This document shows positions 1 through 9,389 of a DNA stretch of 32,003 bases, in pieces (within the stretch, counting starts at the first letter, position 1; each line of letters opens with the position of its first letter). A model generated the notes under the pieces. The model searched no databases, had not been told where the DNA came from, and saw only the letters and a program-made list of their open reading frames with translations. Origin of the DNA: CAZHGD01 sp964531735 (GTDB lineage: Bacteria > Armatimonadota > UBA10988); the NCBI GenBank assembly GCA_964531735.1, contig CAZHGD010000077.1, positions 1 to 32,003 of the forward strand. Reading direction: 5' to 3'. Made by a program: the position numbers and the translations under genes.

Positions 1-2070
1 TGCCGGTCAGCGTGTTGCTGCCGCTCGTCAGCAGGACGCCGGCCGCGCCGTTGCCGGAGATGGTGTTGTCCCTGATGGCGCTGGAGGCGCTCTGCGCTTC
101 CACGCCGTTCGACCCATTGGCGACCGCGGCGGTCCCGGCGGCGTTCAAGCCGATCGTGTTGCACAAGATCGTGTGCGAGCCGGCCGTGACGGTGACACCG
201 TTGCCGGTGTTGCCGGAGATGACATTGCCCGCACCGCCGCCGCCACCGATGGTGTTCGCCGCTGACGACGCGAGCAGGACGCCGCTGGTGTGGTTGGCCA
301 GCGGTGTGGCCCCGTCCGCGGCCAGGCCCAGGTAGTTGCCCTGGATCGTGTTGCTGCCGGCGGTGCCGGCGAGTTCAATGCCGGCCGTGGTGTTGCCCGA
401 GCAGAGGTTGCGGGCGGCGGCGGTCGTGCCGCCGATGGTGTTGGCTGAGCCGGTGATCTTCACGCCACTGGTCGCGTTGGCGAATGCCGCGGTGCCGCCG
501 GCGTCGAGGCCGATCCGGTTGCCGGTGACCGTGTTCTGGTTGCCGGTGAGCAAGACGCCGCTGGCGCCGTTGCCCGAGATGGTGTTGTCGCTGAGGGTGC
601 TGGAGGCAGTCTGCGCTTCCACGCCGTTGGACCCGTTGGCGATGGCGGCGGTCCCGGCGGCGTTCAAGCCGATCGTGTTGCAGGAGATGGTGTGCGAGCC
701 GGCCGTGACGGTGACACCGTTGCCGGTGTTGCCCGAGATGACGTTGCCCGCGCCGCTGCTGCCACCGACGGTGTTGGCTACCGAAGACGCGAGCAGGACC
801 CCGCTGGCGTGGTTGGCCAGCGCGGTGGCCCCGTCGGCGGCCAGGCCGATGTAGTTGCCCTGGATCGTGTTGCTGCCGCCGCTGCCCAGGAGCTCGAGAC
901 CGTTCGACGCGTTGCCCGAGATGACGTTGCGGGCCGCGGCGGTCGTGCCGCCGATGGTGTTGGACGAGCCGGTGACCGACAGGCCACTGGACTGGTTGGG
1001 CATGGCGCCGGTGCCGGTGGCGTTGGTGCCGATGTAGTTGCCCGTGAGCTGGTTGCTGCTGCCGGAGAGCGCGACACCGTACGAGGTGTTGCCGCCGACC
1101 ACGTTGGCGCTGATGGTGTTGCCGTTGGTCTGCACGTTGAGGCCGGCGCCCCCGTTGGTCCGAATGGCGGTGCCCGCCGCCGTCAGGCCCACCAGGTTGC
1201 CGGCCACCGTGTGCGAGCCGGCGGTGATGGTCACCCCGTCACTGGTGTTGCCCGAGATGACGTTCCCTTGGCCGGCGGCCGTGCCGCCGATCGAGTTGCT
1301 CGCGGAGGACGCGGCCACGATGCCACTGGTGTGGTTGCCCAGGCTCGCCGTCCCGTCGGCGGCCAGGCCGACGTAGTTGCCCCGGATCTGGTTGCTGCCC
1401 GCGGAGCCCTGGAGAGTGATGCCGGCCGCCGTGTTGCCCGAGATGACATTGCGGGCCGCGGTGGTCGTGCCGCCAATGCCGTTCGACGAGCCACTGACCG
1501 TCACGCCACTGGCCGCGTTGGCCACCGCTCCGGTGCCGGTGGCGTTGGTGCCGATGAAGTTGCCCGTGAGCTGGTTGAACATGCCGGAGACCGCCACACC
1601 GCACGAGGCATTGCCCGCAATCACGTTGGCGTTGATGGTGTTGCCGTAGCTCTGCACCTCGATCCCAGCGCCCCCGTTGCCGCGGGCGGCAGTGCCGTTC
1701 GCGATCAGGCCGATGGTGTTGCCGGCCACCGTCTGTGCGCCGGCGGTGATGGTCACGCCGTTGCCGGTGTTGCCCGAGATGACATTGCGCTCGCTGGCGG
1801 TGGTACTGCCAATCTGGTTGCTCCCGGTCGCTGAGGCCAGGATGCCAACGGTGTGGTTGGCCAGCGCCGTTGAGCCGTCCGCGGCCAGGCCGAGGTAGTT
1901 GCCGTTGATGACGTTGCCGCTCGCGTTGCTCAACAGCACGATGCCCGCCTGCGTGTTGCCCGAGATGACATTGCGCTCGGCCGCCGTGCTCCCGCCGATG
2001 GTGTTGGACGAGCCGCTGACATACACGCCATTCGTCCCGTTGGCCACCGCCGTGCTGCCGGTTGAGTTGG
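1..2070 (-). repeat. About 520-bp higher-order tandem repeat inside the beta-helix gene
   Basis: On top of the short beta-helix rungs, the C-terminal two thirds of the visible gene repeats in blocks of about 519-522 bp (173-174 residues). The same anchor, the TT just before the GCGGGC/GCGCTC block encoding the ARNVISGN rung, occurs at about 408, 927, 1449 and 1971. A second anchor (CTGGAGGC...TCTGCGC) recurs at 81 and 600. The first two units are the most alike, which suggests recent duplication toward the 3' end. Copy-number errors in a short-read assembly are possible here. Confidence 0.8.
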
Positions 2071-3220
2071 TGCCGACGAAGTTGCCGGTGAACGTGTTGT
2101 GGCCGCCCGTGAGCAGCACGCCGTTGTTCCCGTTGCCGCTGATCAGGTTGGTGCTGATGGTGTTGTAGTTGGTCGCCGCATACAGGCCAGCCGTGCCGTT
2201 GCCCACGGCCGCCGCCGCGGTGCCGGTCGCAGTCAGGCCAATCCGGTTGCCCGAGAGCGTGTGTCCGCCGAGGGCGATGACCACGCCGTAGTCGGTGTTG
2301 CCGGAGACGACATTGTACGAGCAAGTGGTGGCCGTGCCCGTGTGGCCGATGCGTACGCCGGTCCCGTTCGGTCTGGCCACGGTGCCCTGATCGTCGGTGC
2401 CGATGTAGTTGCTGTCGATGATCGTGCCCGAGCCGCAATCGAGCACGCCATCGTCGGTGTTGCCGCTGATCACGTTCTTGTTCGAGGCCGAGCCGATCCG
2501 GCAACCGCTGGCCAAGCTGTCGACGAGCACGCCGGTCCCGTTCGGCACCACCGTCGTGCCGTCGGCGCCGAGCCCGATGCGGTTGTTGTAGAGCACGGCG
2601 CCGGAGCCCAGGAGCTGCACCCCGGCGTCGGTGTTGCCCGAGATGACATTGCCGAACGCAACCGGGCTGATGCCCAGCTCGGTGTTCGTTCCTTCGTCGG
2701 TCACGCCGTAGCGGTTGGGACCTGCGGTCACTCCGTCCGGCCCGACGCCGAGGAAGCACTTCACGATGCGTGAGCCGCTGGAGCCTGGTGTGAGGTGGAC
2801 CGCGCTGCCGTTGCTGAATCCGGTAATGCACACCGCGGTGAGCGTGAGCGGCGCGAGGGCGTCGAAGCAGTTCCCACTGGACCCAGTGCCGTTCACACAG
2901 AACAGCGGCTTGTCGGTATAGCCGGTTAGCGTCGAGGCGTCGATGGTCAGGGGCTGGCTGATGGCGGGCAGCGGCGACCCGACGTTGATCGTGTGCAGGC
3001 CGTCGCCCAGGGACACGATGAGGCGGTTGGCTTGCGCCGGGCTCTGGTTGCTCAGCACTTTCAGGCAGTAGCGCAACGTGCCGTACGCGCCCGTGCCGAG
3101 CTCGGCGTCGTCGGTCGAGTTGATGTACAAGGTTGTGGCCGACGCCGGCCAGGCAGCCAGCAGCACCCACCCCAGCAACGCCCAGCGGCGCAGCACAGCA
3201 CACCAGCGGATCTGCCCCAT
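1..3220 (-). CDS. Secreted right-handed beta-helix repeat protein, 3' end cut off by window edge
   Basis: Reading from the ATG at 3220 down to position 2 gives 1073 codons with no stop, so the gene continues beyond the left edge. A hydrophobic signal peptide (about residues 8-27, ending near WPASA) is followed by the opening TTLYINSTDDAELG, typical of exported beta-helix proteins. The body is dozens of short repeats built on NVISGN, NTIGG, GNYIGL and GVxVxxxS, the asparagine/glycine/serine ladder pattern of NosD/pectate-lyase-like solenoids. The start has an AGGAAGG ribosome site 8 nt upstream. A possible extended -10 element lies at 3300-3308. Other long open frames over this stretch are low-complexity shadows. 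Family knowledge supports an extracellular or cell-surface location, with roles ranging from polysaccharide binding or lysis to adhesion. No catalytic site was recognised, so the function is open. C-terminal anchoring or sorting signals are outside the window. Confidence 0.9.
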   Translation of the reverse strand, partial: MGQIRWCAVLRRWALLGWVLLAAWPASATTLYINSTDDAELGTGAYGTLRYCLKVLSNQSPAQANRLIVSLGDGLHTINVGSPLPAISQPLTIDASTLTGYTDKPLFCVNGTGSSGNCFDALAPLTLTAVCITGFSNGSAVHLTPGSSGSRIVKCFLGVGPDGVTAGPNRYGVTDEGTNTELGISPVAFGNVISGNTDAGVQLLGSGAVLYNNRIGLGADGTTVVPNGTGVLVDSLASGCRIGSASNKNVISGNTDDGVLDCGSGTIIDSNYIGTDDQGTVARPNGTGVRIGHTGTATTCSYNVVSGNTDYGVVIALGGHTLSGNRIGLTATGTAAAAVGNGTAGLYAATNYNTISTNLISGNGNNGVLLTGGHNTFTGNFVGTNSTGSTAVANGTNGVYVSGSSNTIGGSTAAERNVISGNTQAGIVLLSNASGNVINGNYLGLAADGSTALANHTVGILASATGSNQIGSTTASERNVISGNTGNGVTITAGAQTVAGNTIGLIANGTAARGNGGAGIEVQSYGNTINANVIAGNASCGVAVSGMFNQLTGNFIGTNATGTGAVANAASGVTVSGSSNGIGGTTTAARNVISGNTAAGITLQGSAGSNQIRGNYVGLAADGTASLGNHTSGIVAASSASNSIGGTAAGQGNVISGNTSDGVTITAGSHTVAGNLVGLTAAGTAIRTNGGAGLNVQTNGNTISANVVGGNTSYGVALSGSSNQLTGNYIGTNATGTGAMPNQSSGLSVTGSSNTIGGTTAAARNVISGNASNGLELLGSGGSNTIQGNYIGLAADGATALANHASGVLLASSVANTVGGSSGAGNVISGNTGNGVTVTAGSHTISCNTIGLNAAGTAAIANGSNGVEAQTASSTLSDNTISGNGASGVLLTGNQNTVTGNRIGLDAGGTAAFANATSGVKITGSANTIGGTTAAARNLCSGNTTAGIELAGTAGSNTIQGNYLGLAADGATPLANHTSGVLLASSAANTIGGGGGAGNVISGNTGNGVTVTAGSHTILCNTIGLNAAGTAAVANGSNGVEAQSASSAIRDNTISGNGAAGVLLTSGSNTLTG

Positions 3221-3515
3221 CGTGCAAACCTTCCTGCCCCGCGGCAAACCCCTGCCGCCGGTCTTCGCGCGCCCGTCCGACCCGTCGACGGACGACCGTA
3301 TGATAGCAGTCTTGCGGTTACACTACGGCACCGAAGTTGCACACTGCGGCAAGATGGAGGACCGGCACAAGCGGCCGGACTCGGCGAGCACGGGTGCCCA
3401 CGGGGGCGCGCGGCCTTTGCTGCCGACCGGCGGCTGGTAGCACCGGCTCGCCCGGCCTGGGTCAGGGCTGCTCAGGACAGGCACGGCTTCCGGACCGAGC
3501 GCCCAGCCGGCGCGG
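3221..3515. promoter_or_regulatory. Intergenic region upstream of the beta-helix gene
   Basis: This 295-bp stretch separates rhaM from the beta-helix gene, both on the minus strand. On the minus strand, TGC-TATCAT at 3308-3300 resembles an extended -10 promoter; no matching -35 hexamer is visible. An AGGAAGG ribosome site lies just before the ATG at 3220. I see no small gene and no clear terminator. The promoter is tentative. Confidence 0.4.
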
Positions 3516-3839
3516 TCAGTCGCAGTGGAAGACCTCTTCCATGCCGGCCCACCACTCCCCCTCGGCGCGCGTCTCCAGCGGCTCGTGGCACGGCTTGCAG
3601 ACGTCCCACCAGCGCTGCGTCGTCGGGTCGGCGGCCATCTTCGCCAGGTCGGCGGCGTAGTCGTCGCCGTGGTACTCGAAGTAGCTGAACAGCCAACCGT
3701 CATGGTAGTAGATGCTGTAGTTGCGGATGCCGCACTCGGCGATCATCTTCAGCACGTCGGGCCAGACCGCCGCGTGCAGGCGACGGTATTCAGCGAGCTT
3801 CTCCGGCCGCACTCGGATCACGCTGCCGTAGCGCTGCAT
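3516..3839 (-). CDS. rhaM: L-rhamnose mutarotase
   Basis: The 107-residue protein starts MQRYGSVIRVRPEKLAEYRRLH and carries the RhaM-family features: the N-terminal strand and KxxEYxxxHxxVWPxV segment, the NYSIYYHDGWLFSYFEY core, and the tryptophan-rich C-terminus (TQRWWDVC, WWAGMEEVF). The length matches the family (about 104 residues). The family interconverts alpha and beta anomers of L-rhamnose in the cytoplasm, feeding the isomerase RhaA. An AGGGAGA ribosome site precedes the ATG. The gene lies 14 nt downstream of the UroD-like gene on the same strand, so the two are probably co-transcribed. No rhamnose isomerase, kinase or aldolase is present in the window, so the pathway context is incomplete. 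Confidence 0.92.
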   Translation of the reverse strand: MQRYGSVIRVRPEKLAEYRRLHAAVWPDVLKMIAECGIRNYSIYYHDGWLFSYFEYHGDDYAADLAKMAADPTTQRWWDVCKPCHEPLETRAEGEWWAGMEEVFHCD

Positions 3840-3853
3840 GGCCGTCTCCCTGG

Positions 3854-4963
3854 TCAATCCAGCTCGCGCAGTGTCTGGAGCGCCAGTTGGTAGCTCTCGG
3901 GTGCCACGTCGCTGCTGACCGAATGGTCGGACTGGAAGACCCAGCCGCCGCCTTGCCCGGCCTGGGCCTTGTAGCGCACCTCGCGCCGGATCTCCTCGGC
4001 GTCGCCGCGCTCCAGCACGCGCACGTCGATGTTGCCCACGAAGGCGAGCTGGCCGGCGTAACGCTGCTTCAGCTCGACCACGTCCAGGCCGGCCTTGGCC
4101 TCGAGCGGGTTGTAGGCATCGAGGCCCATCGCCACGAAGTCGTCGAGGATGGCGGTGGCGTTGCCGCAGCCGTGGTAGACGGTCATCAGCCCGTGGGCGT
4201 GGCAGGTGTCGATCAGGGCCTGCACCTGCGGGCGGAACACCTGCCGCCAGCAGGCCGGGCTGAACAGCATGCCGTTGCGGTAGGCGACGTCGCCCCAGAT
4301 GTACATGCCGCTGAGGCGCCCCTGGCCGGCCGCGATCTGCGCCTCGAGCAACTCGTGCATGAACCGGCCGATGCGCTCGACGAAGGCCGCCAGCCGCTCC
4401 GGCTCCGCCGCCAGCCAGATCAGGGCGTTCTCGGTGCCGATGATGCGCCAGAGGTACTCGTACGGCTCGCAGACGCCACCGAACAAGGCCAGGTCGCCCA
4501 CGTACGGCGTCAGCCGGTCGTGCCACGAAGGGATGTCGCGCGCCAGCGCGTCGCCAACGCAGTTGAGCTGGTCGTCGCCGCCGGCGAAGAACCGTCGCGG
4601 GTCGCTCGGCGGGTCGAAAGCAAAGTCGGCCATCTGATCCGGGCGGCTGACGGAGAAGCCCTCGAAATGCGGCATCGGCTTGTCGCCGGAGCGCCGGATG
4701 GTGGCCCCGAAGCCGGTCTTGAGCACGATGTCGTCACCATCCTGCGCGAGCACCTCGAAGGTCCGGATCTGCGGGTCCATGTTCGGGTTGACGATGACGT
4801 AGTCGAGGTCGAAGAAGCGGTAGGGGTCGAAGTCGTCGCCCCAGAGGGCGCGGCAGCGCTTGAGGAAGCCGGTCCAGTAGCACTCGCCCGCCGGTATGCG
4901 ATCGGGCTGGCGATGGGCCAACGCCTCCCGCAGACGCCGCTCCTTGGCCAAGGCTGCACTCAT
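3854..4963 (-). CDS. Uroporphyrinogen decarboxylase (UroD/MtaA-like) family protein
   Basis: 369 residues from the ATG at 4963, chosen because GGAGG lies 8 nt upstream; a longer frame to 5035 lacks such support. The N-terminus (RRLREALAHRQPDRIPAGE) and the fold-wide pattern match the UroD superfamily. H264-x-C266 in YHGCGN resembles the zinc-ligand HxCG motif of MtaA/CmuA-type methyltransferases rather than the haem-pathway enzyme. The segments NPLEAKAGLDV and FVGNIDVRVLERG are typical of the large paralogous UroD-like family abundant in PVC and related bacteria. The haem enzyme's N-terminal arginine motif is not evident, so I do not call this hemE. It is transcribed with rhaM 14 nt downstream, which suggests a role linked to deoxysugar or methylated-compound metabolism. 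That role is inference. Confidence 0.85.
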   Translation of the reverse strand: MSAALAKERRLREALAHRQPDRIPAGECYWTGFLKRCRALWGDDFDPYRFFDLDYVIVNPNMDPQIRTFEVLAQDGDDIVLKTGFGATIRRSGDKPMPHFEGFSVSRPDQMADFAFDPPSDPRRFFAGGDDQLNCVGDALARDIPSWHDRLTPYVGDLALFGGVCEPYEYLWRIIGTENALIWLAAEPERLAAFVERIGRFMHELLEAQIAAGQGRLSGMYIWGDVAYRNGMLFSPACWRQVFRPQVQALIDTCHAHGLMTVYHGCGNATAILDDFVAMGLDAYNPLEAKAGLDVVELKQRYAGQLAFVGNIDVRVLERGDAEEIRREVRYKAQAGQGGGWVFQSDHSVSSDVAPESYQLALQTLRELD

Positions 4964-5137
4964 CGGACTCGCCTCCGCTGGCGCGAGGATGTTGGCGTTC
5001 GACCGCCGAGCTCCTGCCCGCACACCCGCTCGCATTCACCTTAACGATGTGTCAGAAATGTTGCCCGACTCGACGGGGTCAGGAAGGACCATGCTGAACC
5101 AGGGTCAACATGGCGCCGAGCCGGCGGGTAGCCGGCA
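4964..5137. promoter_or_regulatory. Divergent promoter region between uroD-like and histidine kinase genes
   Basis: 174 bp separate two outward-facing genes, so both must start transcription here or read in from elsewhere. It is locally more AT-rich around 5040-5065 than the flanks. No convincing -35/-10 pair was found on either strand. Confidence 0.35.
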
Positions 5138-6781
<1,644 letters not shown>

Positions 6782-6790
<9 letters not shown>

Positions 6791-6801
6791 GGCCGGGGCT
6801 C
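6782..6801. terminator. Short hairpin between convergent genes (candidate bidirectional terminator)
   Basis: Arms GAGCCC (6782-6787) and GGGCTC (6796-6801) form a perfect 6-bp stem with an 8-nt loop. The structure covers the stop codons of both the histidine kinase and the AEC permease. There is no T-tract, which is common in GC-rich genomes, so termination activity is inferred. Confidence 0.35.
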
Positions 6802-7738
6802 ACACCGGGAACAGCAAGCGGGCCACGTGGATGACCACGGTGAGCGTCAGCGCACTGAGCAGTGTGGTGGTCATCACCACCTGCGCGGCGAAGTCCGGCT
6901 CGTTCTCGAACTCCACGGCCAGCAGGCTGGTGTTCACCGCCGTGGGCACCGCCGACGAGATGAGCAGTTGCTGGGCCAACACACCTTGCCAGCCGAGCAG
7001 GCGCAACAGGACATAGGCCAGCAACGGCCCGCCCCACAGGCGCAGCACGCAGGCGGCGGCCACCGGCTTGAGCCGTCGGCTCCAGCGCACCAGCGCCAGT
7101 TGCGCGCCGAGCGTGACCAGGGCGATGGGCACCAGTCCACCAGCCGCCAACTCGACGGCGATGCCGAGCGGTCCGGGCAGCCGCCAGCCGGTGCGCTGGA
7201 GCACCAGACCGAGACCCAGCGCGTAGGGAAACGGCAAGCGGAAGTACTCGCGCAGCGCCGGCCAGACGCCCACCTGCGGCCCGCGGATGATCACCTGGCC
7301 CAGGCTGAACGTGGTGGCGTTCTGGACGGCCAGGACCATGGCCTGCAGGCCCACCGCGGTGGAGCGCTCACCGAACAGCAGGGCGATCAGCGGGTAGCCG
7401 AAGTTGCCGCTGTTGTAGAAGATGAGCGCGCACGCAAAGGCCGAGCTCAGGCCGACCGAGTAGCCTCTGGTGCGGCTCCAGCCGCGGGCCACCCAGAACA
7501 GGCTGAACTGCAGCGCCAGCACGAAGCCGACCACGCGGAACAGGCTGCTCGCCGGCAGGTCGGCCCGACTGAGCGCCACCACGGTGAGCGCCGGCACGAA
7601 GATGTGCATGTTGAGCCGGGACAAGGTCTTCATGTCCAGGCCCACGCGGCGTTGCACGAACCACCCGAGCGCCATCAGCAGCAGCAGCGGCAGCACGTTC
7701 CGGACGAAGATCGTCTGGAGCGCCTCGAGCGTGCTCAA
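6800..7738 (-). CDS. AEC family (auxin efflux carrier / malate permease-type) transporter
   Basis: 312 residues, about ten hydrophobic segments arranged as two five-helix halves. The second segment pair contains LFYNSGNFGYPLIALLFG-like residues (NSGNFGYP), the conserved asparagine/proline helix break of the AEC family, and the C-terminal half has VPTAVNTSLLAVEF followed by VVMTTTLLSALTLTVV, a typical AEC ending. The family exports or imports small organic acids across the inner membrane; the substrate is not predictable. Translation starts at TTG 7738, whose last two bases overlap the TGA of ridA (TTGA), suggesting coupled translation. The next Met is inside the first helix, so TTG is favoured. 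Paired with RidA, a role in handling keto or imino acids is possible but inferred. Confidence 0.88.
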   Translation of the reverse strand: MSTLEALQTIFVRNVLPLLLLMALGWFVQRRVGLDMKTLSRLNMHIFVPALTVVALSRADLPASSLFRVVGFVLALQFSLFWVARGWSRTRGYSVGLSSAFACALIFYNSGNFGYPLIALLFGERSTAVGLQAMVLAVQNATTFSLGQVIIRGPQVGVWPALREYFRLPFPYALGLGLVLQRTGWRLPGPLGIAVELAAGGLVPIALVTLGAQLALVRWSRRLKPVAAACVLRLWGGPLLAYVLLRLLGWQGVLAQQLLISSAVPTAVNTSLLAVEFENEPDFAAQVVMTTTLLSALTLTVVIHVARLLFPV

Positions 7739-8118
7739 GCGGACAGCACCGCCACCGCGTCGATCTCGATGGCCGCGCCACGCGGCAGCGCCGCCACCTG
7801 CACGGTCGCCCGCGCCGGCGGCTGATCACCGAAGAACTCGGCGTAGACCTCGTTGATACGACCGAACTCGGCGAGGTCGACACAGTAGATGGTGGTCTTG
7901 ACGACCGCCGCAAGCGAGCCGCCCGCCGCGACCAGCACCTCACCGAGGTTGCGCAGCACCTGCCGCGTCTGCTCCGCCACGTCGCCCGCGACGAGCTGCC
8001 CGTCGGGTGCCAGCGGGATCTGCCCGGAGCAGTACAGCGTGTCGCCGACGCGCACGGCCTGCGAGTATGGCCCGACGGCGGCCGGCGCGTTCGGAGTGCT
8101 GACAATCTGACGATCCAT
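7735..8118 (-). CDS. ridA: RidA/YjgF family enamine/imine deaminase
   Basis: 127 residues, the usual family size. Family landmarks are present: PNAPAAVGPYSQAV at the N-terminus, YCSGQIPL, KTTIYCVDL, and the C-terminal PARATVQVAALPRGAAIEIDAVA. R103 matches the substrate-carboxylate-binding arginine of active RidA proteins, with Y18 and E118 at the other conserved positions, so it should be catalytically competent. The enzyme hydrolyses reactive 2-aminoacrylate and related imines to keto acids and ammonia, protecting PLP enzymes. An AGGTGAAGG ribosome site precedes the ATG. Its own promoter is visible at 8140-8168, and the AEC permease gene follows with overlapping stop/start codons. Confidence 0.93.
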   Translation of the reverse strand: MDRQIVSTPNAPAAVGPYSQAVRVGDTLYCSGQIPLAPDGQLVAGDVAEQTRQVLRNLGEVLVAAGGSLAAVVKTTIYCVDLAEFGRINEVYAEFFGDQPPARATVQVAALPRGAAIEIDAVAVLSA

Positions 8119-8139
8119 GTGCCTTCACCTGAGGCGCTC

Positions 8140-8168
8140 AAGATAGCGCGCCGACCGGCTCGTGGCAA
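8140..8168 (-). promoter_or_regulatory. Predicted sigma-70-type promoter for ridA-AEC operon
   Basis: Minus strand: -35 TTGCCA (8168-8163), 17-bp spacer, -10 TATCTT (8145-8140). The expected start of transcription is about 15-20 nt before the ridA ATG. It lies between the ridA start and the diguanylate cyclase stop, so ridA can be expressed independently of the upstream gene. Confidence 0.6.
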
Positions 8169-8180
8169 CCCGTGGCGGCG

Positions 8181-9263
8181 TCAGCTTCCGGCGGCCTCGA
8201 CCCGGTTGCGGCCGTTCTGCTTCGCCGCATAGAGCGCCTGGTCGGCCCGCTGAATCAGGACCTCGACCGCCTCGTTGCGGCGGTACACGGCGTAACCGAC
8301 CGACACTGTCGGCCGCACCAGGCCGGCCGGCGCGGCCACCTCCAGCTCGGAGACCGCACGGCGCACGCGCTCGCCGAGCATCGGCGCGTGTTCGGCGCCG
8401 ACGTTCTGGCAGAGCACCACGAACTCCTCGCCGCCATAGCGCGCCACCATGTCGTCTTGCCGCGGGAAGGCCCGACTGAGCTGCCGCGCCACCGCCTGGA
8501 TGACCAGATCGCCCACCGGGTGCCCGTGGGTGTCGTTGACCGCCTTGAAGTGGTCGATGTCGAGCATGAACAGCGTCACCGGCGTGCCCGAGAGCCGGCA
8601 GATCTCGATCACCTCGCCGGCCCCGTCGTCGAATCCGCCGCGGTTGATCAGCTCCGTCAGGGCGTCGCGCTTGGCCTGCGTGCGGGCCGCGGCCAGTTCC
8701 TGGCGCATCGTGGCCAACTGCTCCGACAGCTTTTCGAGTTCGCCCTGGTCGGACGCCCGCCGCTCGGCGAGCACGTCGCGGATCCGCGACGCCGCCTCGC
8801 TCGACACCTGCCGGATCGACTCCAGGTCGCCGAGGGCCACCACGTCTTCCATCTGCGCCAGCAGACTGACGATCTCGGTGTCATGGCTGTCGCGCTGGAC
8901 CAGTGTCTGGCGCAGCCGGCCGACGAGGTTGGCCACCAGGATGGCGGCGCTTTCGCGGTGGGTGCGGTATTCGGCGGCCTCGGCCTGGCGCTGCTCCCGC
9001 ACCACGGCGTGCGCCTCGCCGAACACCTGGCCCAGCGGCCGCGGCTCGGTGGCGTCGGGCGGTGGCTTGCGCGTCAGTGCCTCGAGGCACAGCGCCTCGC
9101 ACTGCTGCTGGAAGTCGTCGAGCGGGTAGGCCGCCGTCGGTAAGGCGTTGATCGCCAGCGTGCGCAGCAGGCCGGCGATGGTATCGATGGCGAGCAGGAG
9201 CGTGTCGGCATCGAGCGCGTTGGGGCCGCGCTGCTCGCCGCGCGTGGTGCGACGTTGAAACAC
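8181..9263 (-). CDS. Diguanylate cyclase with coiled-coil N-terminus
   Basis: The start chosen is GTG at 9263, preceded by AGGAAGG at a 10-nt spacing; the longer open frame to 9563 runs into the divergent PP2C gene and has no family-like sequence. The 360-residue product has an uncharacterised helical N-terminus (1-130), a coiled coil (about 135-205) and a GGDEF domain at the C-terminus. The active-site signature is GGEEF (277-281), a functional variant, and RxxD (RQDD) sits five residues before it, the allosteric c-di-GMP inhibitory site. LDIDHFKAVNDTHGH contains the metal-binding aspartate. The protein should make c-di-GMP from two GTP. No membrane segment or EAL domain is present. A TATCAT -10-like element lies at 9306-9301. 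Confidence 0.92.
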   Translation of the reverse strand: MFQRRTTRGEQRGPNALDADTLLLAIDTIAGLLRTLAINALPTAAYPLDDFQQQCEALCLEALTRKPPPDATEPRPLGQVFGEAHAVVREQRQAEAAEYRTHRESAAILVANLVGRLRQTLVQRDSHDTEIVSLLAQMEDVVALGDLESIRQVSSEAASRIRDVLAERRASDQGELEKLSEQLATMRQELAAARTQAKRDALTELINRGGFDDGAGEVIEICRLSGTPVTLFMLDIDHFKAVNDTHGHPVGDLVIQAVARQLSRAFPRQDDMVARYGGEEFVVLCQNVGAEHAPMLGERVRRAVSELEVAAPAGLVRPTVSVGYAVYRRNEAVEVLIQRADQALYAAKQNGRNRVEAAGS

Positions 9264-9389
9264 CGGACAGCAACCTTCCTGCCACGTGAGGGCTGGGGCA
9301 ATGATACCCCAAAAACAGCGCGAGTGAGCGCGGCACGATCGTAAGCAGACCGTAACGGGGCCACGCCAGGATTCGCCGGTCGGCCGCGA
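9264..9389. promoter_or_regulatory. Divergent promoter region, diguanylate cyclase / PP2C
   Basis: 126 bp between divergent signalling genes. On the minus strand TATCAT at 9306-9301 is a good -10 match about 38 nt before the cyclase GTG, but the -35 region is weak. On the plus strand no clear promoter is seen for the phosphatase gene. Confidence 0.4.

Noticed and set aside
1..2070. CRISPR-like array
   Set aside because: The repeat period is about 520 bp and remains in frame within a protein; there are no short identical repeats with unique spacers.
12..2773. Plus-strand open frames with repetitive Val/Leu/Pro products
   Set aside because: They mirror the repeats of the minus-strand beta-helix gene and have no starts with ribosome sites.
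1239..3227. Long minus-strand open frame of 662 codons over the beta-helix gene
   Set aside because: Its product is a low-complexity His/Arg/Gln-rich shadow; the neighbouring frame encodes a clean signal peptide and beta-helix rungs through to the edge.
3854..4963. Haem-pathway hemE
   Set aside because: The characteristic N-terminal arginine motif is not seen, the HxCG motif suggests a methyltransferase-like relative, and no haem genes are nearby.
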